Assembly (NCBI GenBank): GCA_964468125.1
Contig: CAYXVF010000099.1
Coordinates: 1-21,970, forward strand
Origin: CAYXVF01 sp964468125
GTDB lineage: Bacteria > Myxococcota > XYA12-FULL-58-9 > CAYXVF01
Direction of reading: 5' to 3'
DNA length: 21,970 nt
Shown here: piece after piece, positions 1 through 6,753 of the stretch
Layout of the letters: each line of letters opens with the position of its first letter
Numbering within the stretch: the first letter of the stretch is position 1
Notes under the pieces: model-generated
The model's database searches: none
Seen by the model: only the letters and a program-made list of their open reading frames with translations
Told to the model about the DNA's origin: nothing
Position numbers and translations under genes: made by a program

Positions 1-120
1 GCCGGGGGGACGGGCCTGGGGCTCGCCATCGCGCCCGAGCTCGCCCATTCGGTCGACGGCACCCTGCGCCTCGCGAGCGTCCCGAACGGCACCCGCTTCG
101 AGCTCGAGATCCCGGCCTGA
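1..120 (+). CDS. Sensor histidine kinase, C-terminal end (partial)
   Basis: The open frame enters from the left edge and ends at a TGA at 118-120. The 39 visible residues begin AGGTGLGLAI, which is the G2 box of the HATPase_c ATP-binding domain of two-component histidine kinases. They continue with a GGTL-like DGTLRL stretch and a final beta strand (TRFELEIPA), as these domains normally do. Only the ATP-lid end is present, so the sensed signal, membrane topology and partner regulator cannot be stated. The family call is secure; everything upstream is outside the window. Confidence 0.85.
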   Translation, partial: AGGTGLGLAIAPELAHSVDGTLRLASVPNGTRFELEIPA

Positions 121-184
121 GGATTGAAATCGCGTCCGCGGAGAAAAGACGCGACACATTTTCGACAATCGGTGCTTCGCGGGA

Positions 185-445
185 ATGAGCGAGGACGCCC
201 GGGACGGCTACCTGAGCGACCACCTCAACGGGAGCTTCTCGTCATACGACGAACGGCTGCCTTTTCAATCCTACGCAGCCCATGCGTGGGCCGATATCGC
301 GACTGAAGAGTTGGAGCGCGTCGCCGGGGAAACCGCGTGTCTGGTCGGGACCACCAACGACGCGGTGGAACGGATCGAGCCGTCATCCGAGCTCGAAGCG
401 CAGAGCTCGAAAGCGAACAAACGACCGGTGGAAGCGTGTCAATAA
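185..445 (+). CDS. Small hypothetical protein, 86 aa
   Basis: The ATG at 185 opens an 86-codon frame with mostly G or C in third positions, as in confident genes nearby. The protein is acidic and soluble-looking, with no signal peptide or membrane segment. It contains an alpha-helical stretch (ATEELERVAGETACLVG) and a charged C-terminus. I recognise no family. Its end overlaps the GTG start (436) of the next gene by 10 bp, which suggests translational coupling and supports both calls. The ribosome-binding site before 185 is weak. It could be a regulator or chaperone of the downstream DUF4214-like protein, but that is only a guess from position. Confidence 0.5.
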   Translation: MSEDARDGYLSDHLNGSFSSYDERLPFQSYAAHAWADIATEELERVAGETACLVGTTNDAVERIEPSSELEAQSSKANKRPVEACQ

Positions 446-1363
446 CCGAGCGGGCGACTTGGCTGCGCGCGAATCCGGTGCTGCAGGAACCCGCTTTGGA
501 GGAGGACGCACTCAGTCGATACGTGGCGGGCTTCTACAACAGCTTCGCACTGGACAGCTTCGACCCGTCAGAAGCTCGCGAGCTCATCCGCGAGATTCGA
601 GCGGGCAATCGGTCCCTCGAATGGCTAGCCAATTGGTTTGTGGACCGGAAGCTCGCCCGCGGCCGTTTCGAGTGCGGGACCCGCGAGTACTCCTTGTTGC
701 ATCTGGCGGTCACCGGACGGCTGCCTGAGGCCTCGACCGTGTGGCAAACCTGCGCCTACCTCGAAGGGATGGGAAACGAGGCGGATGCCGCGGTCGAAGT
801 CGCACTCGCGAGCAAAGACATGATGGACCTCCTGAATGCCAAGACCGACCTCGTGGCACACTCGGTGTTCGAGGACCTACCGGTTCGGGAAGAAGAGCTC
901 GCGACCTTTTCGGAGGTGAGCCGTCCTCGGGCTGCGCTGGTCGAGAATTTCTACCGCTCCGACGAGCGCTTCACGCAGGCTCGTGCGGACTTCTACCTCG
1001 GACAGCCGCTGTACTTCTGGTACTGGCAGCAGCTACATCAGCAACTCCAGGAAACCACTCTCGACCGGACCGACCTCGAGGAAACCATCATCAATATCGA
1101 TTGGTCCTCCGGCACTCGGGAGCACCTCCTGCAAGAATCGGCATTTTCCGCGCCAGCCTTTCTCGCGCTTCGGCCGGGAAGCCGATCTCGATGGTCTGCG
1201 CTATTGGGTCGAGACGTTCCAAGGAGACCCGCTTCTCCTCGAAGCGCAGATCGTCGGGGGGGCCAGCGATGCGGATCGCACTCGCATTCGCGAACGACGG
1301 GGTGACGAGACCCGCCGTTTCCTCGAGCTCCAAAACTTCCCGGTACCGCGCTGGCTGCGTTAG
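436..1363 (+). pseudogene. DUF4214-like protein, frameshifted near position 1165
   Basis: The first frame starts at GTG 436, behind a GGTGGAAG-like site, and reads as a normal protein (helical, acidic, rich in aromatic residues) as far as about 1165. It then turns into an Arg/Ser/Gly-rich run typical of an out-of-frame read and stops at 1305. The frame one base to the right takes over at the same point with FGREADLDGLRYWVETF and continues to a TAG at 1361-1363. That segment matches the DUF4214 repeat core (GREPDxxGLxYWV), often found in secreted, S-layer or glycosyltransferase-associated proteins. The two halves join into one protein of about 308 residues with one extra base (or two missing). 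It could be a true mutation or a base-calling error. No signal peptide is seen. The role is unknown. Confidence 0.65.
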
Positions 1364-1438
1364 CCGACGTTGTCCGGTAATTCGCTCGTAGATTGTGTGG
1401 CTAGGTCGGTTCGGGCGTGTCGCCTCGCGCCGAGCTCG

Positions 1439-1858
1439 CTATCCTTCGAGGACGCTGCGCACGTGGGGCTCGAGATCGGCGAGGCCGCCATTTTTTCCGT
1501 AGGCGATGGCCTCCTCGGTGCTCTTTCCGTCGATGAGCTTCGCCTTGAGCGCGAGAAGCGCGCCCACGCGATTGGAGCTGCCGCACTGGATCGCCACCGG
1601 ACGCTCGGCTCCCTTCAAGACCTCGGCAAGTGCGCGGGCCTTGGTTTCGTTGACATCCGGTGCGCCGGCGATCGGCATCCAGACGTAGCGTATGCCGGCG
1701 GCTTCCACCTGTGCTTGCCAATCCGCGGGGAGCGTCGATTCTCCCTCGCGCCGCAGGTTGATCAGCGTCTTCACCCCTTCGTTGGCGAGGCCCTGGAGCT
1801 CTTCCGTGGTGGGCTGACCCGTACCGATCAATCCGTCTTCGAGATCAAATCGCAGCAT
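1439..1858 (-). CDS. DUF442 protein-tyrosine-phosphatase-like protein (Blh N-terminal domain type), 139 aa
   Basis: This is a stand-alone DUF442 (beta-lactamase hydrolase-like, phosphatase fold) domain. The start MLRFDLEDGLIGTGQPTTEEL and the middle GVKTLINLRREGE are typical. The active-site loop is QCGSSNRVGAL, a CX4R with C92 and R97, where many relatives have CRTGTR. In Blh proteins of rhizobia and Xylella this domain is fused to an ETHE1-type sulfur dioxygenase. Here the dioxygenase is a separate gene at 4289-5185. The ATG is 9 bp after the SulP stop codon and is preceded by GAGAGAGAAAC, so the two are cotranscribed and driven by the sigma-54 promoter at 3623-3638. The likely role is persulfide or sulfane-sulfur handling in the cytoplasm; rhodanese-like sulfur transfer is a reasonable alternative to phosphatase activity. 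Confidence 0.8.
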   Translation of the reverse strand: MLRFDLEDGLIGTGQPTTEELQGLANEGVKTLINLRREGESTLPADWQAQVEAAGIRYVWMPIAGAPDVNETKARALAEVLKGAERPVAIQCGSSNRVGALLALKAKLIDGKSTEEAIAYGKNGGLADLEPHVRSVLEG

Positions 1859-1867
1859 GTTTCTCTC

Positions 1868-3565
1868 TCATTGAACCGCGGCGAGCGCGGGGGTTTTGGG
1901 TTCCAGTGCCTGCATCGCATCCTCGACCCGGTGGAAACAGTTCTCGCGACCGAGCACGTCGTAGTAGCCCGAGCGTTCGAGCACATCGCGCACTGGACCC
2001 TTCACGTTGGCGAGGATGAAGCGCACCCCGCGCCGTTTGTAGTCCTCGGTGATCTCCCGCAAGGCGACTTCCGCCGAGGCGTCGATCTTGTTCACGCCGC
2101 TCGCGTCTAGCAACACCGCACGCAGCGGGCCGCGGTTGCGCGCCTCGAGCGCGTCAAGGGTTTCCTTGATGAAGTTTACGTTGCCAAAATAAAACTGACT
2201 GTCCATGCGAATTGCCAGGACACCGTCCGTGGGCTTCGCTTCGGGAAATCGGTCCACGTTGCGATAGATGTCCGTGCCCGGGAGGCGCCCGAGAAGCGCC
2301 ACGTGAGGTCGCGTGGTGTTGTAGACCAGCACGAGAAGCGAAGCGCCGACACCGACGAGGATTCCCTGCTCGATGCCCAGGGTCAGGGTCGAGAAGAAGG
2401 TGATCGCGAGCATCGCCAGGTCGGTCTTCTTCACTTTCCAGAGGTGTTTCACCTCGTGCACGTCGATGAGGCCGAAGACCGCGGTCATGATGATCGAGGC
2501 GAGCACCGCCTGGGGCAGGTAGTAGAACAGCGGCGTCAGGAAGAGCAGGGTCAACCCGATCACCACCGCGGTGACGACGGCGGCGAGACCCGTCTTGGCT
2601 CCGGCCTGGGCGTTGACCGCGGTTCGGGAGAAGCCTCCGGTCACCGGGTAGCTCTGCGTAAAGGCGCCGGCGACGTTGGCGAGACCCAAGCCCACGAGCT
2701 CTTTGTCCGCGCTGACCTCGTAGCGGTACTGACCGGCGTATTTCTTCGCGACGGCGATCGACTCCATGAACCCGACGAGGGAGATCGTGAGAGCGATCGG
2801 CCAGAGCTGCTGCATCACAGCAAAATCGATCGTGGGGAGTGTGAGGCTCGGAAGCCCCTCGGGCACAGTGCCGACGATCTTGACTCCCTGCTCCGAGAGC
2901 CCAAAACCCCAAACGACCAAGATCGATGCGGCCACGACGATGAGCGCGCGGGGCCACTTGGGTGCGTACTTCTTCATCAGCATCAGGGCGGCGATACCGA
3001 CGCTGCCGATGAGAAACGTCGACACGTGGGTTTCCGAGAGGCCTTCGACCGCGTTGAGCAGAATCTCGTGTACGTGATGGCTTCGGGGAATGTTGAAGCC
3101 GAGCAGATGCTTGAGCTGGCTGAAGCCGATGATCAGCGCCGCGGCTGAGGTGAAGCCGCTGATCACCGGGTGCGACATGAAGTTGACTAGAAAGCCGAGC
3201 CGCCCGAGGCCCATCACGGTCTGCATCACCCCCACCATGAGCGCGAGGAGTGTCGAGTAGAGGATGAAGCTCTCGACGCCAGGCTCGGTCACCGAGCCCA
3301 CGCCCGCCGCGACCAGCAAGGATACCATCGCGACCGGGCCCACCGCGAGCTGCCGCGAGGTGCCGAAGAGCGCGTAGACGATGAGTGGCAAGAGCGAGGA
3401 ATAGAGGCCATAGATTGGAGGCAGCCCCGCGAGCATGGCATAGCCCATGCCTTGGGGGATCAGCATGACCGCGGTCGTGAGTCCGGCCACCAGGTCCCCC
3501 TGGAGCTTCTCCCGGTCGTACCCCTCGAGGCTCGCGATCAGGGGGATGAAGCGCTTCACCTGCAT
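1868..3565 (-). CDS. SulP/SLC26-family anion transporter with STAS domain, 565 aa
   Basis: The protein starts MQVKRFIPL at an ATG with a strong GGAGGAG site 8 bp upstream; in-frame starts further upstream would run over the sigma-54 promoter. The first membrane segments carry the SulP signature (AGLTTAVMLIPQGMGYAM, then AGLPPIYGLYSSLLP). A membrane domain of about a dozen spans extends to roughly residue 425. A C-terminal cytoplasmic STAS domain follows (about 436-545) with the core LLDASGVNKIDASAEVAL. Full length is usual for the family. SulP proteins carry sulfate, bicarbonate or other anions. Beside a persulfide dioxygenase and a DUF442 protein, the likely substrate is an oxidised sulfur anion (sulfite or sulfate), possibly as an exporter; this is inference from neighbours. 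The next gene follows after 9 bp. Confidence 0.93.
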   Translation of the reverse strand: MQVKRFIPLIASLEGYDREKLQGDLVAGLTTAVMLIPQGMGYAMLAGLPPIYGLYSSLLPLIVYALFGTSRQLAVGPVAMVSLLVAAGVGSVTEPGVESFILYSTLLALMVGVMQTVMGLGRLGFLVNFMSHPVISGFTSAAALIIGFSQLKHLLGFNIPRSHHVHEILLNAVEGLSETHVSTFLIGSVGIAALMLMKKYAPKWPRALIVVAASILVVWGFGLSEQGVKIVGTVPEGLPSLTLPTIDFAVMQQLWPIALTISLVGFMESIAVAKKYAGQYRYEVSADKELVGLGLANVAGAFTQSYPVTGGFSRTAVNAQAGAKTGLAAVVTAVVIGLTLLFLTPLFYYLPQAVLASIIMTAVFGLIDVHEVKHLWKVKKTDLAMLAITFFSTLTLGIEQGILVGVGASLLVLVYNTTRPHVALLGRLPGTDIYRNVDRFPEAKPTDGVLAIRMDSQFYFGNVNFIKETLDALEARNRGPLRAVLLDASGVNKIDASAEVALREITEDYKRRGVRFILANVKGPVRDVLERSGYYDVLGRENCFHRVEDAMQALEPKTPALAAVQ

Positions 3566-3622
3566 GTTCTCTACTCCTCCAGGGGGCGTTCGGTGGTCAT
3601 CGCGCCCGCGCTTACGAACATC

Positions 3623-3638
3623 TGCAGCGGCCGTGCCA
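3623..3638 (-). promoter_or_regulatory. Sigma-54 promoter P1, upstream of SulP
   Basis: On the minus strand the sequence is TGGCACGGCCGCTGCA. It has GG at -24 and GC at -12 separated by exactly 10 bases, against the sigma-54 consensus TGGCACG-N4-TTGCA. The predicted start of transcription is near 3612, giving a leader of about 47 nt to the SulP ATG at 3565. It lies in non-coding sequence and fits the sigma-54 activator gene at 5707. Confidence 0.8.
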
Positions 3639-3684
3639 AGTGGTGAGACGCTCGAGAGCCTCGATTTCAGCGATTTCTGACGAA

Positions 3685-3707
3685 TGTGTTGCACGTGTCG
3701 TGCGACA
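3685..3707. promoter_or_regulatory. Candidate activator-binding site for promoter P1
   Basis: TGTGTTGCACG (3685-3695) begins 47 bp upstream of the first base of P1. A near-identical TGTGTTCCACG sits 49 bp upstream of P2. It merges into the perfect inverted repeat TGTCG-TG-CGACA (3696-3707), and TTGCAC and GTGCGA here form an imperfect dyad with a 5-nt spacer. The placement, roughly -73 to -95 from the expected transcription start, suits an enhancer-binding protein. The binding protein is inferred, not shown. Confidence 0.5.
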
Positions 3708-3725
3708 TCGTGCGACGAGAGACGC

Positions 3726-4196
3726 TCAGAAGCGGTATGCGACGCCCGTGCCCATTTCGAGCTCGCGTTGCGGGCGTTCGCGGGTGCGGCCCGCGCAGTA
3801 GGTCGCCTCGAGCACGAATCCCCAGTGCGAATCGAGCTCATACTCGGCGCCGAGCGTCGTGAGAAGCATCGGGATCACAGACCAGTGCTCGTGGTGTTGC
3901 TCGAGGTCCGTTCGACCTCCGAGCTGGACAAAGGTCGCCACGTGCTCGCTCACGTGCAGGATGCCTTCGCCCAAGACGGAGAGTGGCACGATGTTCCCAC
4001 GGCTGCTGCGTTGGTATCCGCTACGCGCGCCCACATCGAGCTCGAGCATGCCGATCGTCACGACCTCGTGCGTGAAGCCGGCCTCTACTCCCGAAAGACG
4101 ATAGGACTCATCGTCGCTGCTCGCAGTCCCGGTGGTAGCGAGGAGAGTCAAATGGTCGTGTGATGCGAGGAGACTGAGCAAGAGCAGGGTCGACAT
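3726..4196 (-). CDS. Small secreted/outer-membrane beta-barrel-like protein, 156 aa
   Basis: The chosen ATG at 4196 has GAGG about 8 bp upstream; a TTG at 4208 would add four residues (MRHS). The N-terminus is a short Leu-rich stretch (MSTLLLLSLLASHDHLTLLA) that could act as a signal peptide, although it contains His and Asp. The rest shows alternating polar and hydrophobic strands (TFVQLGGR, HWGFVLEATY, ELEMGTGVAYRF) and ends in phenylalanine, the usual terminal residue of outer-membrane barrels. I recognise no named family. It sits between the persulfide dioxygenase and SulP genes with no sigma-54 site of its own, so it is probably read from P2 at 5218. A weak hairpin (4226-4231 with 4241-4246) lies between the two genes. 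A porin-like route for sulfur anions is one guess. Confidence 0.6.
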   Translation of the reverse strand: MSTLLLLSLLASHDHLTLLATTGTASSDDESYRLSGVEAGFTHEVVTIGMLELDVGARSGYQRSSRGNIVPLSVLGEGILHVSEHVATFVQLGGRTDLEQHHEHWSVIPMLLTTLGAEYELDSHWGFVLEATYCAGRTRERPQRELEMGTGVAYRF

Positions 4197-4288
4197 GGAG
4201 TGCCTCAACAGAGGCGGTCACACCCTCCCCCCGAACGCGAGGGGGAAAGACTACCGAGGGGAGGTGGACCACTCTCTTCATGGAGCAA

Positions 4289-5185
4289 TTAGTCGTTGGA
4301 CTTCACCGGCTCGCCGTATTCATCCGCCGGTCCGAAGATATTCAGTGGAATGTTCAAATAGCGGTGGCCGTTGGCGCGTGCCGAGGGAAGCCGGCCCGCG
4401 TCGACGTTGACCTGCACGCTCTGCAGGATCAGGCGCGGTGCCTCCAGGGTCGCGTCGCGTTCCGTGCGGAATTTCACGAACTCCTCCTTGCTCGTGTCAC
4501 CCTTGAGCTGCGGGTTGTTCTGCTTCGACGCGCCAATGGTGGTCTCCCACTTCACCTCGCGTCCGCCCGGCTGATAATCGTGTCCCACGAACACCCGCGT
4601 TTCGTCTGGAAGGGCATAGAGCTTCTGAATGGAGTGGTAGAGGTCTTCGGCGCTACCCTTTGGAAAGTCGCAGCGACCGGTCCCGAAGTCGTCCATGAAC
4701 AATGCGTCGCCCGTGAAGATCGCGTCGCCGATCTTGTAGGTGAGACACGCTGGAGTGTGCCCGGGCGTATGGATCGCTTCGATCTCGAGGCTGCCCGCCT
4801 GCATCTTCTCGCCGTCGGCGAAGAGCTTTTCGAACTGGCTGCCGTCGGTCGGAAAGTCCGCGGGCAAATCGAAGATGCCCTTGAAGGTCTCCTGCACCGT
4901 GCGAATGTGCTCGCCGATCGCCACCGGCGCGCCGATGTATTTCTTCAGCAGCTGGCTGCCGGAGAGGTGGTCGGCGTGGGCGTGGGTCTCCAGAGTCCAA
5001 TGGACTTTGAGGCCCTCCGCCTTCACGAAGTCGATCACCTCGTGCACGGATTTGGCGTTCGTCTGCGAGGCCTTCGGGTCGTAGTCCATCACCGGGTCGA
5101 TGATGACCGCGTCTTTCGTGTCCGCGTCCCAGACCACGTAGGTCAGTGTGAAAGTAGGCTCATCGTAAAAACCTTTGACGTGCAT
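4289..5185 (-). CDS. ETHE1/Blh-type persulfide dioxygenase (metallo-beta-lactamase fold), 298 aa
   Basis: The metallo-beta-lactamase motifs appear in order: THAHADH (67-73), PGHTPAC with H143, TGD with D160, GTGRCDF (168-174) and GHDY with H202. In ETHE1-type sulfur dioxygenases the single iron is held by two histidines and an aspartate, here H68, H143 and D160. The C-terminal part matches Blh and related enzymes (KQNNPQLKGD, then RLILQSVQVNVDAGRLP). The enzyme would oxidise glutathione persulfide to sulfite in the cytoplasm. The ATG follows a GGGAGGAAC ribosome site and lies about 23 nt downstream of the predicted sigma-54 transcription start. Relatives are often fused to a DUF442 domain; here that domain is a separate gene at 1439. 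No sulfide:quinone reductase is visible. Confidence 0.9.
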   Translation of the reverse strand: MHVKGFYDEPTFTLTYVVWDADTKDAVIIDPVMDYDPKASQTNAKSVHEVIDFVKAEGLKVHWTLETHAHADHLSGSQLLKKYIGAPVAIGEHIRTVQETFKGIFDLPADFPTDGSQFEKLFADGEKMQAGSLEIEAIHTPGHTPACLTYKIGDAIFTGDALFMDDFGTGRCDFPKGSAEDLYHSIQKLYALPDETRVFVGHDYQPGGREVKWETTIGASKQNNPQLKGDTSKEEFVKFRTERDATLEAPRLILQSVQVNVDAGRLPSARANGHRYLNIPLNIFGPADEYGEPVKSND

Positions 5186-5217
5186 GTGTTCCTCCCTCGA
5201 GTGGTTGAGGAGTTACT

Positions 5218-5234
5218 ATGCATCCGGCGTGCCA
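5218..5234 (-). promoter_or_regulatory. Sigma-54 promoter P2, upstream of the persulfide dioxygenase
   Basis: On the minus strand the site reads TGGCACGCCGGATGCAT, with GG and GC exactly 10 bases apart. The -24 half is a perfect TGGCACG and the -12 half ATGCA differs from TTGCA by one base. Transcription should start near 5208, about 23 nt before the ATG at 5185. Confidence 0.82.
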
Positions 5235-5282
5235 TTCGATGTTCAGCCCAGCAGAGGCGCTTTTCTCGCCACTTCGCGTCGG

Positions 5283-5293
5283 TGTGTTCCACG
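5283..5293. promoter_or_regulatory. Candidate activator-binding site for promoter P2
   Basis: TGTGTTCCACG matches the P1 motif TGTGTTGCACG at 10 of 11 bases and lies 49 bp upstream of P2, against 47 bp for P1. GTGG at 5315-5318 pairs with the CCAC of the motif across about 22 bp, giving a loose dyad. Confidence 0.45.
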
Positions 5294-5360
5294 AATGCAT
5301 CATTGTGGCGCGCTCGCCTTGAAACATCCTGCTACGGTCTTTTGAAAAAAATCGTTCAGT

Positions 5361-5708
5361 TTAGATTCGCGCCAATCCGTTGAGCGTGCCCCGCGCCCAA
5401 TCGAGGACCTTCTTGCAGCTTCGGTCGTCGCATCCGGTCTCGAGGCCGAGGAGCACGCCGTCGGCGATCATCGCCACCGTCGGAAACTGGTCGATGCCGT
5501 ACCACCGGGCCAAGCGCGGAACGTTATTCGCGTTTGCGACGCCGGCCCGGATCGCGAGCTCGGAGGCGGCCTCAGAGAATCGTTGCGTGGTCGCCAGGGC
5601 CTCGTCATTCACGAAGAGCACCAGGGTCGTGCCCCGATCGCCCCCTGGTAGCAGCGAGTCAATCTCGTCTTCACCGATGTTCCAAAGCGTTTTATTGTGC
5701 TGATTCAT
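5361..5708 (-). CDS. Thioredoxin-fold protein lacking CXXC, with a C-terminal CX4C pair, 115 aa
   Basis: The body has a thioredoxin-like outline: a first strand TTLVLFVNDE (27-36), a long helix, then YGIDQFPTVAMIADG with the cis-proline FPT at 75-77. The usual CXXC after the first strand is absent. The only cysteines are C93 and C98 in GCDDRSCKK. The ATG (5706-5708) shares three bases of the word CATG with the start of the divergent activator gene, so each gene's leader lies inside the other's coding sequence. A longer frame to 5882 would overlap the activator heavily and is rejected. It lies 175 bp upstream of the dioxygenase gene, which has its own sigma-54 promoter. It may be a persulfide/redox sensor or a sulfur carrier; the specific function is unproven. 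Confidence 0.75.
   Translation of the reverse strand: MNQHNKTLWNIGEDEIDSLLPGGDRGTTLVLFVNDEALATTQRFSEAASELAIRAGVANANNVPRLARWYGIDQFPTVAMIADGVLLGLETGCDDRSCKKVLDWARGTLNGLARI
5670..5698 (+). promoter_or_regulatory. Possible sigma-70 promoter for the sigma-54 activator gene
   Basis: TTCACC (5670-5675) and TATTGT (5693-5698) are separated by 17 bp and each matches the sigma-70 consensus at 4 of 6 positions. No Shine-Dalgarno sequence precedes the ATG at 5707, so transcription starting at or near the ATG would give a leaderless message. The match is weak and lies inside the opposing gene. Confidence 0.25.
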
Positions 5709-6672
5709 GTCGCGACGTCCCATTGAGGCCGCCGAAGGCCTCATCAATTTCCACGGGCTTCTCACCACATCGGACGTGATGCGGGAGCTCTTCGAGAAGA
5801 TCGAGCGAATGGCGCGCACGAGTGCCCCGGTGTTGGTGCGCGGGGAGACCGGGACCGGTAAAGAGCTCGTGGCCAAAGCCATTCACGCCCTGAGTCCACG
5901 CTCCGAGGCGCCCTTTCGGGCGGTCAACTGCGCGACTTTCACCCCAGAGCTGCTTTCGAGCGAGCTCTTCGGGCACGTCAAAGGGGCCTTTACCGGAGCC
6001 GTGGAGAACCGCCCCGGGCTCTTCAAGATCGCGGACGGCGGGACTGTCTTCCTCGACGAGGTCGCCGAGATCCCCCTGAACCTGCAGGCTCAGCTCCTGC
6101 GCGTGCTCCAGGACCAAACCTTTGTTCCAGTGGGCGGCTCCCAGCCCATCAGTGTCGATGTCCGCTTGGTGAGTGCAACCCACCGGGCTTTGCGCCGCGA
6201 GGTCGAGGAAGGACGCTTCCGCGAGGACCTCAAGTACCGGATTCGCGTCGTGCCGCTCTATCTTCCGCCGCTCCGAGAGCGCATCGGGGACGTGGAGGCG
6301 CTCGCGATGCACTTCATTCTGCAGCACAACGACAATGGCTTTCGTCTGGTTCAAGAGATTGATCAGGCGGCCCTCGACGCGTTGCGTTCTTATCCCTGGC
6401 CGGGCAACGTGCGCGAGCTGGAAAATGTGATCGAGTACGCCTTCGCGGTCGGAGAAGGGCCTGTCCTCACCCTCGACGATCTCACCCCTGAGCTCCGGGG
6501 CGAGGCGCCGGAGGAGACCCCGACGGTGCGCACTGAATCGCTCGCGAGTCTCGAGCGACGGCGCATTCTCGAAGCGCTCGAGAAGACCAGCGGCAAGAAG
6601 GCGGAGGCGGCGGAGCTCCTCGACATGAGTCGTTCGACGCTGTGGCGAAAGCTGCGCGAGCATGGGCTCTAG
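5707..6672 (+). CDS. Sigma-54-dependent activator (AAA+ and Fis-type HTH) without a sensor domain, 321 aa
   Basis: The AAA+ core carries Walker A GETGTGKE (46-53), the sigma-54 contact loop GAFTGA (93-98), Walker B GGTVFLDEV (111-119) and WPGNVRELEN (231-240). A Fis-type helix-turn-helix occupies about 297-321. Only about 18 residues precede the AAA+ domain, where most relatives have a receiver, GAF, PAS or FisR-type cysteine domain. The only cysteine is the conserved one in VNCATF. Such short activators (PspF-like) are usually controlled by a separate protein. The divergent, start-overlapping thioredoxin-like gene is the natural candidate. Targets are probably the four sigma-54 promoters in this window, which lie before SulP, the dioxygenase and the ligase, and antisense to this gene. 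FisR of Cupriavidus controls comparable sulfide-oxidation genes. Confidence 0.95.
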   Translation: MSRRPIEAAEGLINFHGLLTTSDVMRELFEKIERMARTSAPVLVRGETGTGKELVAKAIHALSPRSEAPFRAVNCATFTPELLSSELFGHVKGAFTGAVENRPGLFKIADGGTVFLDEVAEIPLNLQAQLLRVLQDQTFVPVGGSQPISVDVRLVSATHRALRREVEEGRFREDLKYRIRVVPLYLPPLRERIGDVEALAMHFILQHNDNGFRLVQEIDQAALDALRSYPWPGNVRELENVIEYAFAVGEGPVLTLDDLTPELRGEAPEETPTVRTESLASLERRRILEALEKTSGKKAEAAELLDMSRSTLWRKLREHGL

Positions 6673-6691
6673 CTCCTCCTACGGGGAGTGG

Positions 6692-6707
6692 AGCAACTGT
6701 CGTGCCA
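6692..6707 (-). promoter_or_regulatory. Sigma-54 promoter P3, perfect consensus, antisense to the activator gene
   Basis: On the minus strand the site is TGGCACGACAGTTGCT, a complete match to TGGCACG-N4-TTGCW with 10 bases between GG and GC. The predicted start is near 6682, ten bases beyond the activator's stop codon. Transcription would run antisense through the whole activator gene and then in sense into the thioredoxin-like gene at 5708. A small imperfect hairpin (GCTCC 6672-6676 with GGAGC 6690-6694) overlaps its -12 end and may be the activator's terminator. Confidence 0.75.
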
Positions 6708-6753
6708 CGCACGGTGCGAGGTTCTGGCGGCCTAGCGGTGTTTTTGCGGCGGG

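Noticed and set aside
1150..1185. Programmed ribosomal frameshift in the DUF4214-like gene
   Set aside because: No slippery heptamer or downstream stem-loop is evident; a mutation or base-calling error is simpler.
1370..3148. Long open frames on the plus strand opposite the DUF442 and SulP genes
   Set aside because: They are mirror frames of high-GC genes; the minus-strand products match known families along their whole length.
3436..3451. Sigma-54-like GG-N10-GC (TGGCATAGCCCATGCC) on the plus strand
   Set aside because: It lies inside SulP coding sequence with no plus-strand gene downstream and lacks the full TGGCACG; considered chance.
4226..4246. TCCCCC/GGGGGA hairpin between the dioxygenase and the barrel-like gene as a terminator
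   Set aside because: Only six pairs with a 9-nt loop and no T run; too weak to call as a transcription stop.
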